36,339 nt of DNA from JAVBNO01 sp031551485 (GTDB lineage Bacteria > Bacillota > Clostridia > Oscillospirales > Ruminococcaceae), in assembly GCA_031551485.1 (NCBI GenBank), contig JAVBNO010000032.1, positions 1 through 36,339 on the forward strand, read 5' to 3'. The stretch's first letter is position 1; the number at the start of each line of letters is the position of its first letter. The position numbers and the translations under genes are program-made. A model generated the notes under the pieces. That model had not been told where the DNA came from and did no database searches. It worked only from the letters and a program-made list of their open reading frames with translations. This document shows positions 6,912-14,223 of this stretch, one piece after another.

Positions 6912-8540
6912 TTAACGGGCTTTTGGGGGGGTGGCAACCAAGGCTTCCTTTTGGGCCTTGGTCAATTGTTTTAAGGCGTGTTCCCTGCGCAAGGCGGCGG
7001 ATTTGTCGGGGTGCTCCTCGCTGTACACCAGTTTTACCGGCATTCGGCTTTTGGTGTATTTGGCGCCTTTGCCAGCGTTGTGGGCGGCCAGCCGTTTGGC
7101 AAGGTCGTTGGTCCAACCGGTATAGAGGCTGTTGTCAGCGCAGCGCAGCATATAGACATAGTGGGGGGTCACTTCTCCCCCCAGTACGGCGGGGTTTTCG
7201 GACAGCGTCTGGGCGGCGCTTAAAAGCGCCTCGCGGGCGTTGGGGAGACGATCCTCCATGACTGCCCGCAAAAGGGCGTCCAGCACGGCCCCCAAACTGG
7301 GGCCGGGGGGCAGACCCGCCTCCATTAAATCTTTGCCTTTCACCGCCAAATCCTTGAGGGCAAAGCAGCTGCCCTGGCGCAGCAGCTCGTCGATAACCGC
7401 CTCGACCGCCGTGATTTCCGCCAGACGTTCTTCCCGGTGCAGGGGGGACTGGCCCAGCAGATCGGACCGGCGCAGCAGCAGAATCTCCCGCAGCACCGGC
7501 TCGCCCAGTTGATGCAACCATTTGCGGACGGCTTTGGGATTGGGGGCAACGGCAAGGTCATGGTAACGGACCAGGGTGCATACCCTGTCCACCGTAAAAT
7601 TGTCCAGCTTGAGGCTGCGCATCAAACGGCGGGCAATGCGCTCGCTGTGGGCGGCGTGGCCGTAAAAATGGACAACGCCCTGTGCGTCCCGGGTGCGGGT
7701 GCGGGGTTTGCCAATGTCGTGAAAGAGGGCCGCCAGCCGCAGGTGGGGCAGCGGCGGAATGTTGTCGACAACGGCGCAGGTGTGACGCAAGACATCGTAG
7801 CAATGGTAGGGGTTGTTTTGGGTAAAGTCCTCCATGGCGGCCAGATCGGGCAGAAACACGGCGAAGATAGGCAGATAGCGCTGCAAAATATCGCCGGGGC
7901 CGGGGCCGGATAAAATGGCAAGCAGCTCGGCGGCAATGCGCTCTTTGGCAATGTTACGCAAGAGTTCACGGTTTTTCTCCATGCTTTGGGCGGTAGCGCT
8001 TTCAATACAAAAGCCCAGACGGGCGGCAAAACGCAGTCCCCGTAAAATGCGCAGGGCGTCTTCGCCAAAACGGCGGTCGGGTTCGCCCACGCAGCGGATG
8101 ACTTGGCCTTTGATATCCGCCCGGCCGTCATAAGGATCGACAAGGCCGGTGAGGGGAGAATAGGCCATGGCGTTGACGGTGAAGTCGCGGCGGGCCAAAT
8201 CTTCGTTCAGGGAACGGGTAAAGCGAACCGACCGGGGGCGGCGGTTTCCAATATAGTCGCCATCGATGCGGAAAGTGGTGATTTCCAGCGGCATGTGGTC
8301 AATGAAAACGGTGACGGTGCCGTGCTTTAAGCCGGTCTCCACCACTTTATACCCGGCGAACAGTTCGGCCACCTGCGCCGGCAGCGCATTGGTGGCAATG
8401 TCGAAATCTTTGGGCGTTTGGTTCATCAGGGCATCCCGTACGCAGCCGCCCACCGCATAACCCTCGCAGGCCGCCTGGCGGAGCAGGTGCAGGCAGGTTT
8501 TGACCTGAGGGGGCAGGGGCATATGCCATTTGCTGTCCAT
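6912..8540 (-). CDS. CCA tRNA nucleotidyltransferase fused to a GIY-YIG (UPF0213/YhbQ-type) domain
   Basis: 542 aa. The first about 450 residues are a class II CCA-adding enzyme, which adds or repairs the 3' CCA of tRNA. GGCVRDALM lies at 31-39, and the catalytic DFD (Asp45 and Asp47) is followed by the RRDFTVNAMAY motif, the RNA-binding helices with RILRGLRFAARLGF, and an HD domain with LFHDIGKPRTRTRD. From about residue 458 a complete GIY-YIG domain follows: YVYML and YTGWT give the two short motifs, then KRLAAHNAGKGAKYT and ALRREHALKQL with the expected Arg and Glu. This second part matches the small stand-alone UPF0213 proteins. One uninterrupted frame joins both parts with no internal ribosome site noticed. 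AAAGGAGG lies 10 bases before the ATG. The fusion suggests a tRNA- or nucleic acid-processing link, but that is inference. Confidence 0.93.
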   Translation of the reverse strand: MDSKWHMPLPPQVKTCLHLLRQAACEGYAVGGCVRDALMNQTPKDFDIATNALPAQVAELFAGYKVVETGLKHGTVTVFIDHMPLEITTFRIDGDYIGNRRPRSVRFTRSLNEDLARRDFTVNAMAYSPLTGLVDPYDGRADIKGQVIRCVGEPDRRFGEDALRILRGLRFAARLGFCIESATAQSMEKNRELLRNIAKERIAAELLAILSGPGPGDILQRYLPIFAVFLPDLAAMEDFTQNNPYHCYDVLRHTCAVVDNIPPLPHLRLAALFHDIGKPRTRTRDAQGVVHFYGHAAHSERIARRLMRSLKLDNFTVDRVCTLVRYHDLAVAPNPKAVRKWLHQLGEPVLREILLLRRSDLLGQSPLHREERLAEITAVEAVIDELLRQGSCFALKDLAVKGKDLMEAGLPPGPSLGAVLDALLRAVMEDRLPNAREALLSAAQTLSENPAVLGGEVTPHYVYMLRCADNSLYTGWTNDLAKRLAAHNAGKGAKYTKSRMPVKLVYSEEHPDKSAALRREHALKQLTKAQKEALVATPPKAR

Positions 8541-8647
8541 TGAAAGGCGGCCTCCTTTTGGTAAAGTGGGGTTTTTCGTCCTTATTATACCACAAATTGG
8601 CGCGGCGCGCCGGTCGATTGGAGCCAGACATTGGGGCGGCGGGGCCG

Positions 8648-8677
8648 TTCACTCCCTTTTGCAGGGGGGAATATACT
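8648..8677 (+). promoter_or_regulatory. Putative promoter of the collagen-like gene
   Basis: TTCACT and TATACT are 18 bases apart, about 75 bases before the ATG. A sporulation sigma factor cannot be excluded, since many collagen-like proteins of Firmicutes are exosporium proteins. Confidence 0.4.
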
Positions 8678-8754
8678 GTAATGACATCTCTTTGCCACCC
8701 CGGATTGTTGAGCAGCTTTTTGGGAGGGCATTTTTTGTCAGAAGGAGTATGTGA

Positions 8755-9543
8755 ATGGCTAACATGAATCAACAATTTGATACCGATTTTTTTGACGCCG
8801 ACTGGGGCGGCTGTGATCACGGCTGCCATGGCGGCTGCTGCTGCCGCGGGCCACGGGGTCCACGGGGGCCGATAGGCCCACAGGGGCCTGCCGGGCCGAC
8901 AGGTGCAACAGGTGCCACCGGGCCGCAAGGGCCCCAGGGCGCGACCGGCGCCACAGGCGCTATTGGGCCGCAAGGGCCCCAGGGCGCAACCGGTACAACC
9001 GGCGCTATCGGGCCGCAGGGGCCGCAGGGTGCGACCGGCGCCATCGGACCCCAAGGGCCCACAGGACCACAGGGATTGACAGGACCGCAGGGGCCGCAAG
9101 GGCCGCAAGGGCCGGCAGGACCACCCAGCGCGGTGGGCGAGATGCTGTATGCCTTTGACTACGCTGCCCAAACGGTTGCACCGGGCGGCATTGTAACCTA
9201 TGACCAGGGCGCCATTGGCACCCCGGGCAATACCACTTCCTCGTTTTCTGCGCCGGGTACCGTTAACTTGCTGGTCGGCGGCAGTTACCGGGTTAACTTT
9301 TACCTGTTGACCGAGCGGGCCAATGCCACCTTTGCCCTCTTCCTGGACGGCGTTGAGGTAATAGGCAGCCGATATACCGTACTGGACGGTTCCGACACCC
9401 TGAACGGCGGTGTATTTGTGACGGTTGCCACTGCGCCCGCCACCCTTACGGTGCGCAATGTGGGGCCGCAAAGTGAAACCACTGTGGCCGGAGTGCTGGC
9501 CAACACCATCAGCACCGCTTTGTCCGTCCAGTTTCTGGGTTAA
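8755..9543 (+). CDS. Collagen-like Gly-X-Y repeat protein with BclA/C1q-like C-terminal domain
   Basis: 262 aa. A 31-residue head lacks a classic signal peptide but is rich in Asp, Cys and His (CDHGCHGGCCC). Residues 32-124 are 31 uninterrupted Gly-X-Y triplets, mostly GPQ, GAT and GPR, which should form a collagen-type triple helix. Residues about 125-262 are a beta-rich domain (LLVGGSYRVNFYLLTERANA, then FALFLDGVEVIGS) like the trimeric C-terminal domain of Bacillus BclA-type exosporium filaments. Such proteins coat spores or the cell surface. Threonines in GAT triplets are possible glycosylation sites. GAAGGAG precedes the ATG. The gene stands alone between its promoter and a terminator. 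The class is certain; the location (spore or cell surface) is not shown by the sequence. Confidence 0.92.
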   Translation: MANMNQQFDTDFFDADWGGCDHGCHGGCCCRGPRGPRGPIGPQGPAGPTGATGATGPQGPQGATGATGAIGPQGPQGATGTTGAIGPQGPQGATGAIGPQGPTGPQGLTGPQGPQGPQGPAGPPSAVGEMLYAFDYAAQTVAPGGIVTYDQGAIGTPGNTTSSFSAPGTVNLLVGGSYRVNFYLLTERANATFALFLDGVEVIGSRYTVLDGSDTLNGGVFVTVATAPATLTVRNVGPQSETTVAGVLANTISTALSVQFLG

Positions 9544-9573
9544 AGCGTCACGTATCGGCACTGTTAAAATGGC

Positions 9574-9608
9574 AAGCCCGGCTTTCGCAAAGAAGCCGGG
9601 CTTTTTTG
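9574..9608 (+). terminator. Intrinsic terminator after the collagen-like gene
   Basis: An 11-bp perfect stem (AAGCCCGGCTT with AAGCCGGGCTT) with an 8-base loop runs into six T residues, 30 bases after the stop codon. Confidence 0.92.
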
Positions 9609-9626
9609 TCTCGGGAACCATGTGTC

Positions 9627-9767
9627 AGACGCGGGGGGCTGTGGCGCTTTTGCGATGAAGCAAAAAAGATGAGTACTAATGTCAAATCAAAATACTGTAG
9701 ACGTGCAGCTGCTCCGGCAGGCATATTGCCTGTCGCTCGGGCCGCGACCGGCCCATACTTTTGACAC
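9627..9767. repeat. Dispersed hairpin-rich repeat, copy A (3'-truncated)
   Basis: The first of three tandem copies. Its head (GCGCTTTTGCGATGAAG) matches the head of the copy at 36101. The core beginning AGACGTGCAGCTGCTCC starts at 9699 and carries the GGGCCGCGACCGGCCC hairpin. The copy stops inside the next hairpin (CATACTTTTGACACA), where copy B begins. There is no coding evidence in either strand. Confidence 0.85.
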
Positions 9768-9978
9768 AAAATGCGTTGGTATCGATATCAAATAGCAGTG
9801 CAGCAGACGTGCAGCCGCTCCGGCAAGGATATCGCATGTCGCTCGGGCCGCGACCGGCCCATACTGTTTGACGCAAAAAGTATGCAAAAACATTTTTTGG
9901 GGAACCCACATGGTTTCCCCACCCCCCATCCTTAGGGCGAGGGAATAGGTGTACAGAAAACGCTTGGGGCTATCGGGG
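9768..9978. repeat. Dispersed hairpin-rich repeat, copy B
   Basis: A full unit with core starting at 9805. It carries three successive hairpins: GGGCC/GGCCC; ATACTGTTTG paired with CAAAAAGTAT around a 3-base loop (one mispair); and GGGGAACCC paired with GGTTTCCCC around ACAT (one mispair). A C-rich tract with CCTTAGGGCGAGGG and the tail GAAAACGCTTGGGGCTATC follow. Confidence 0.87.
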
Positions 9979-9993
9979 AAACGGTTTTGGACC

Positions 9994-10223
9994 TGAGCTA
10001 AGGGTGCAGAAGAAAAAAGGGCTGATACCGATATCAATATAGGATTGAAGCAGACGTGCAGCTGCTCCGGCAGGGATACAGCCTGTCGCTCGGGCCGCGA
10101 CCGGCCCATACTTTTTGGCGCAAAAAGTATGCAAAAACATTCTTCGGGGAAACCACATGGTTTCCCCAACCCCCATCCTAAGGGCGGGGGTATGGGTGCG
10201 CAGGAAACGCTTGGGCTATGGGG
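9994..10223. repeat. Dispersed hairpin-rich repeat, copy C
   Basis: A full unit with core starting at 10052. The hairpin ATACTTTTTG/CAAAAAGTAT is perfect, with its loop changed to GCG. The next hairpin is also perfect because GGGGAAACC now pairs fully with GGTTTCCCC. The tail GGAAACGCTTGGGCTATG matches that of copy B. The region from here to 10362 holds no gene I can support. It contains an 8-bp inverted repeat, TGGAAATC at 10271-10278 with GATTTCCA at 10316-10323. Confidence 0.87.
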
Positions 10224-10362
10224 AGGATGGTGGCGGGTCTGTGCTGGGGTGTGAACGGTGATGAAGAAAGTGGAAATCGCTTTGCGCAGCTGCTAGACCG
10301 TGATCGTAATTGTATGATTTCCATTTAGGGAGGTTGGCCAGCCAGGGCTACGCCCAGTACGG

Positions 10363-10392
10363 AAAATCCACCCGTTTATAAAGCGGGTGGAT
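10363..10392 (-). terminator. Probable terminator of the PAP2 phosphatase gene
   Basis: On the minus strand ATCCACCCG pairs with CGGGTGGAT around a 9-base AT-rich loop and is followed by a short T-run. It lies about 77 bases after the stop codon. The U-tract is short, so termination may be partial. Confidence 0.6.
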
Positions 10393-10468
10393 CGTGATTA
10401 GGATCTATCAGAACAGGCCAACTACTTACCAGATGGTGGGCGGACAAGTTTTGCGGCGGGTAACATGT

Positions 10469-11302
10469 CTATAGGCGGATGTGTTTGAAAATGAGAGGAT
10501 AGAGCCCCATAAGAAAAAAGGTGGCAGCGCCATATTCGGCCATATAGAATAAATGGCCGGCAGGCATGACCATTGAAAAACCCAAGCGCAAAAAGTATAC
10601 CATCGCAAGCCCCAGCACCCAGCGAATGGCGCCCCGAAAGAAGCCGCGCTTAACGGTGAAGTCGACAAAGCGTTCTTCAAAAAGGCAACCGAGGGCAACA
10701 CCCACAAAACCGCCGAATGCTTTGTAAAAATCGTCGGAAACAGGAAAGGGAAGCAGAAAGAACACGGCCAACACAGCACCCACAATGCCAAATAAGAAAG
10801 CCAGGCTGCCAATGCTGTCATAGAGATATGTATAGCCGATGGCCACAAAAAAGCCCAGCGACAAACCCACTACTACATCCAATGGCCAGTGAACCCCCAG
10901 ATATAGCCGGGACAACCCCACCAACACGCACAGCAGGCCCGCCGTTAAATAGCCGTAATTTTGGTTGGGACGAACCAGGGCAAAATAGGCCGAAGCCGCC
11001 GTTTGGGTGTGGCCGCTGGGAAAAGAGTAGCCGCCGGCCGTGGACTCGTACAATGTACGCACGCCGGGCGTGCCAATAGGGCGGGGCACCATAAAAACGC
11101 CTTTGAGCCCACAGTTGAGCACGGTGCCGGTAAAGGCGGAGATGGCCGCCAAACGGCCCAGCCGTTTGTCCAACGACCAATAAACAAAGGCCAAAATGGC
11201 CGCGATGATCATTTCCTGTCCAAACCAGGTAATGACAATCATCACTTGATCCAGCCAAGGGGTGGCAAAGCTTTGGATGAAACGTATGATTTGCAGCTGC
11301 AT
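10469..11302 (-). CDS. PAP2-family membrane phosphatase
   Basis: 277 aa, with about six transmembrane helices. The phosphatidic acid phosphatase type 2 signature is complete: KGVFMVPRP (Lys67, Arg74, Pro75), FPSGHT (Ser96, Gly97, His98) and SRLYLGVHWPLD (Arg132, His138 nucleophile, Asp142). Such enzymes remove phosphate from lipid phosphates such as phosphatidic acid or undecaprenyl diphosphate on the outer face of the membrane. The helical C-terminal half (about 150-277) is longer than in minimal BcrC-type enzymes. It is the last gene of a leftward series, 115 bases after xth. The ribosome site is weak (GGGGTAA). Substrate is undetermined. Confidence 0.92.
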   Translation of the reverse strand: MQLQIIRFIQSFATPWLDQVMIVITWFGQEMIIAAILAFVYWSLDKRLGRLAAISAFTGTVLNCGLKGVFMVPRPIGTPGVRTLYESTAGGYSFPSGHTQTAASAYFALVRPNQNYGYLTAGLLCVLVGLSRLYLGVHWPLDVVVGLSLGFFVAIGYTYLYDSIGSLAFLFGIVGAVLAVFFLLPFPVSDDFYKAFGGFVGVALGCLFEERFVDFTVKRGFFRGAIRWVLGLAMVYFLRLGFSMVMPAGHLFYMAEYGAATFFLMGLYPLIFKHIRL

Positions 11303-11417
11303 ATCAATTACCCCACTTTAGTCCAATGAAATCTGCGTCTCTTTCTTCAGATGCTGCAATGGCAAGTATTGGGGGGATTTCGATGTCCGTCTGCATTTGC
11401 TGGTCTTGGTTGTGTTT

Positions 11418-12176
11418 TTATTCTATGTCAATGGCAAGCCCCACAGGACAGTGGTCGCTGCCAAAACAGTCCGCATAGATCATGGCGTCGGCAATTTGGC
11501 CCTGCACCCGGGCGGAGACCAAAAAGTAATCGATGCGCCAGCCTACATTTTTCTCCCGCACGCCGGGCATGTAAGACCACCATGTGTATGCGTCGGTTTT
11601 GTCGGGGTTGCGGCTACGGTAAGTATCCACAAAACCGGCCGCCAACAGGGCTGTCATTTTGGCCCGCTCTTCGTCGGTAAAGCCGGCATTGCGGCGGTTG
11701 GATTTGGCGTTTTTGATGTCGATTTCCTGGTGGGCCACATTCAGGTCGCCGCAGACAATGACCGGTTTACAACTGTCCAGCCGAAGGAGATAAGCTTTGA
11801 AGGCATCCTCCCACTCCATGCGGTACCCCAGGCGGGCCAGTTCCCGCTGGGAATTGGGGGTATAGACATTGACAAGGTAGCAACCCGGAAACTCCAGGGT
11901 GATGACCCGGCCTTCGCTGTCGTGGGCAGGGATGCCAATGCCGCAGGAAACCGAAAGGGGCGGAATACGGGTGAAGACTGCCGTGCCGGCGTAGCCCTTT
12001 TTCTCGGCGCTGTTCCAATATTCGTCGTATCCGCTTAAATCGATTTCCGCCTGGCCTTTTTCCATTTTCGTCTCTTGAAGACAGAATACATCGGCATCAA
12101 TTTGCCGCAATACATCCAAAAAGCCTTTGTTCAAGCAGGCACGCAGGCCGTTTACATTCCAGGACGCCAGTTTCAT
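11418..12176 (-). CDS. xth: Exodeoxyribonuclease III (AP endonuclease)
   Basis: 252 aa, normal length for the Xth/ExoA family of class II AP endonucleases and 3'-5' exonucleases in base excision repair. The N-terminus MKLASWNVNGLRA provides Asn7, and FCLQETKM the metal-binding Glu35. VCGDLNVAHQEID carries the Asp/Asn active-site pair, YTWWSYMPG and WRIDYFLVS follow, and GSDHCPVGLAI supplies the catalytic Asp/His at the end. The stop codon of the upstream helicase gene (TAA) lies inside the sequence that forms this gene's ribosome site (GTAAGGAG), which indicates translational coupling. Identification is secure. Confidence 0.96.
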   Translation of the reverse strand: MKLASWNVNGLRACLNKGFLDVLRQIDADVFCLQETKMEKGQAEIDLSGYDEYWNSAEKKGYAGTAVFTRIPPLSVSCGIGIPAHDSEGRVITLEFPGCYLVNVYTPNSQRELARLGYRMEWEDAFKAYLLRLDSCKPVIVCGDLNVAHQEIDIKNAKSNRRNAGFTDEERAKMTALLAAGFVDTYRSRNPDKTDAYTWWSYMPGVREKNVGWRIDYFLVSARVQGQIADAMIYADCFGSDHCPVGLAIDIE

Positions 12177-12188
12177 GGGCGTGTCTCC

Positions 12189-13778
12189 TTACTCCGTTAA
12201 TTCGCGGAGAGTGGGTTTTTTGGGAGCTTTGCGGTGACGGTGAAAAGGCCGGCTTGGGCCTTTTGGCCCCTGTGCGCCGTTGTGGCGGTGGGGCGGACGT
12301 CCGCTTTCGTCCCCATGGGGGCGCTGGTAGCCTTCGGCTGTTTGCCGCTGGGGCCCAGTGGCGGAAGAAGGGGCGGCGTGTTTCGGAACCGGGCGGGCGT
12401 GGGGCGGATGGGCACCTTGCGAAGCAGCCTGGCGCTGCTGGTTCTGGGCGCGGCCCTGGTGGCCGGGGGCAGGGGAAGGCGACTCCTTTGCAACATGGGG
12501 CCGGCCGCCTTTAGCGCTTTGGGCCGAACCTTGGTGCCGATTATGATTCGGGGCCGCATGCCCGTTTGACGCGGGGTTACGGCGGGGGCCTGCGCCGCGG
12601 GTTTGGCCGCCGCCTTTGGGGGCGGGGGTCAAATTCACCATGGGAAAGGGGTGGCCTTGTATTTCTTCCACTTTTTTGCCGATTAATTTTTCAATGTCGG
12701 CCAAAAAAGGTTTTTCGTCAATGTCGCAGAAGGACAGCGCCGTGCCGGAAAGACCCGCCCGGCCGGTGCGGCCGATGCGATGAACATAAGTCTCGGGCAC
12801 ATTGGGCAGGTCGTAGTTGATGACGTGGGACAATTCGGCAATGTCAATGCCCCGAGCGGCGATGTCGGTGGCCACCAACACCTGAATATCTCCCCGCTTG
12901 AATTGACCCAGCGCCTCCTGCCGGGCGGACTGGGACTTGTTGCCATGGATAGACTTGGCGTGAATCTGCTGGTGGCCCAGTTCGCGCACCACTTTGTCGG
13001 CGCCGTGCTTGGTGCGGGTAAACACCAGTGCGGAGCGAACACTTTCCTGCTTTAAAATGGCGGCCAACAGGCGAGGCTTGTTCACTCTATCCACATAGAA
13101 TAAATGCTGGCGAATGGCGTCCACCGTGGAGGAAACAGGGGCGACCGCCACCTTGACCGGATCGTTTAAAATAGTATCCACCAAGTGAGCGATTTCGGGG
13201 GGCATGGTGGCGGAAAACAAAAGGGTTTGGCGCGTTTTGGGCAGCACCGCAATGACTTTTTTGACATCGTGGATAAAGCCCATATCCAGCATACGGTCGG
13301 CTTCGTCCAGCACGAATATTTCCAGGCGGCTTATATCCACAAAGCCCTGATTCATCAAATCCAAAAGCCGACCGGGCGTGGCCACCAGCACATCGACGCC
13401 GCGGCGCAGGTTTTCCACCTGGGGTGCCTGGCCCACGCCGCCAAAGATGGTGGTGTAGCGAACTTTGGCGTAGCGGCCGTAAGCTTTAAAACTGTCGCCA
13501 ATTTGAATGGCCAATTCCCGGGTGGGGGTAAGCACCAGCGCCCGGATGGGGCGGCGGCCCCTTGGGTCCAGCTGAGCCGGCGTGGTGTGAAAATGCTGGA
13601 TAATGGGAATGGCGAAAGCGGCGGTTTTGCCGGTGCCGGTTTGGGCACAGCCCAACAGGTCGCGGCCTGCAATAACGGGAGGAATGGCTTTTTCCTGAAT
13701 GGGGGACGGGCTTTTGTACCCCTGATCCTCAAGGGCTTTTAAAATGGGGTCAATGATCCCCAGGTCTTTAAACTGCAT
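12189..13778 (-). CDS. DEAD-box RNA helicase (RhlE type) with disordered basic tail
   Basis: 529 aa. An ATP-dependent RNA-unwinding enzyme, probably acting in ribosome assembly, RNA decay or cold adaptation. The Q-motif region (PSPIQEKAIPPVIAGRD) is followed by Walker A AQTGTGKT at 45-52, TPTRELAIQIG, LVATPGRLLDL, the DEAD box in FVLDEADRMLDMGF, SAT in LLFSATMPPE, and HRIGRTGRAG of motif VI. Residues about 385-529 are a low-complexity tail rich in Gly, His, Pro, Gln, Arg and Ala, as in many RNA helicases, probably for RNA binding. It lies 34 bases after the small membrane protein gene and is coupled to xth. Confidence 0.95.
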   Translation of the reverse strand: MQFKDLGIIDPILKALEDQGYKSPSPIQEKAIPPVIAGRDLLGCAQTGTGKTAAFAIPIIQHFHTTPAQLDPRGRRPIRALVLTPTRELAIQIGDSFKAYGRYAKVRYTTIFGGVGQAPQVENLRRGVDVLVATPGRLLDLMNQGFVDISRLEIFVLDEADRMLDMGFIHDVKKVIAVLPKTRQTLLFSATMPPEIAHLVDTILNDPVKVAVAPVSSTVDAIRQHLFYVDRVNKPRLLAAILKQESVRSALVFTRTKHGADKVVRELGHQQIHAKSIHGNKSQSARQEALGQFKRGDIQVLVATDIAARGIDIAELSHVINYDLPNVPETYVHRIGRTGRAGLSGTALSFCDIDEKPFLADIEKLIGKKVEEIQGHPFPMVNLTPAPKGGGQTRGAGPRRNPASNGHAAPNHNRHQGSAQSAKGGRPHVAKESPSPAPGHQGRAQNQQRQAASQGAHPPHARPVPKHAAPSSATGPQRQTAEGYQRPHGDESGRPPHRHNGAQGPKGPSRPFHRHRKAPKKPTLRELTE

Positions 13779-13812
13779 GATTACACCTAACTTAATGTTT
13801 TAAATTATACTC

Positions 13813-14061
13813 TTAACGCAAAAAGTATGTATACAAGCTGACGCTCATGGCAATGGCCAACAGCACAATGACCGCCAGTTCCCATTTGAGGGACTTGTGT
13901 TCCCAGCGGGCCACCATGAGAGAAACGAGGGTGGAAACAAGCATAAATCCAAGGCCGATGGCAAACCAGGGCGCCACCATATTATTGGTCAAAAATGATA
14001 TTACAATAATGGCCACACCGGTGCCGTCCAAAATAAACGGCAAAACTTTTAATGCTTTCAT
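13813..14061 (-). CDS. Small membrane protein of unknown function
   Basis: 82 aa with three hydrophobic segments: roughly residues 5-25, 30-50 and 59-79. A short basic/aromatic loop (ARWEHKSLKWE) lies between the second and third, which suggests three transmembrane helices. I do not recognise the family. A good ribosome site (GGAGGG, 4-6 bases before ATG) and a well-formed promoter support a real gene. It leads the helicase gene by 34 bases, so it is probably the first gene of an operon with the helicase and xth. Confidence 0.75.
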   Translation of the reverse strand: MKALKVLPFILDGTGVAIIVISFLTNNMVAPWFAIGLGFMLVSTLVSLMVARWEHKSLKWELAVIVLLAIAMSVSLYTYFLR

Positions 14062-14121
14062 CTGTCCCTCCAGGCACTTTTCCCGTTGTCAAGGGCCCCC
14101 TTGGCAGGGGCGCATGGTGAT

Positions 14122-14196
14122 GATATCACAACGAATACAGAGTTATTCTATCATTTTTATTGTATAAAAGCAATGATTGCCAACGATTGTGATATC
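14122..14196 (-). promoter_or_regulatory. Promoter of the membrane protein-helicase-xth operon, flanked by a 10-bp inverted repeat
   Basis: On the minus strand TTGCTT and TAGAAT are 17 bases apart (14145-14173). A perfect 10-bp inverted repeat, GATATCACAA at 14122-14131 and TTGTGATATC at 14187-14196, brackets it. This layout suits a regulator that binds both sides; the regulator is unknown. Confidence 0.5.
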
Positions 14197-14223
14197 CATG
14201 TAGTGTTTGCGTTCCCATGACTT

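Noticed and set aside
8347..9621. 424-codon minus-strand frame across the collagen-like gene
   Set aside because: Gly-X-Y coding DNA is GC-rich and stop-free in the complementary frame; the plus strand has the ribosome site and the recognised domains.
9682..10176. Overlapping minus-strand frames inside the repeat array and again at 35398-36294
   Set aside because: They share similar peptides only because the DNA repeats; they lack ribosome sites, differ in their ends and run through hairpins.
9627..10223. Repeat array considered as an insertion sequence or MITE
   Set aside because: No transposase, no terminal inverted repeats and no target duplication could be recognised at the unit ends.
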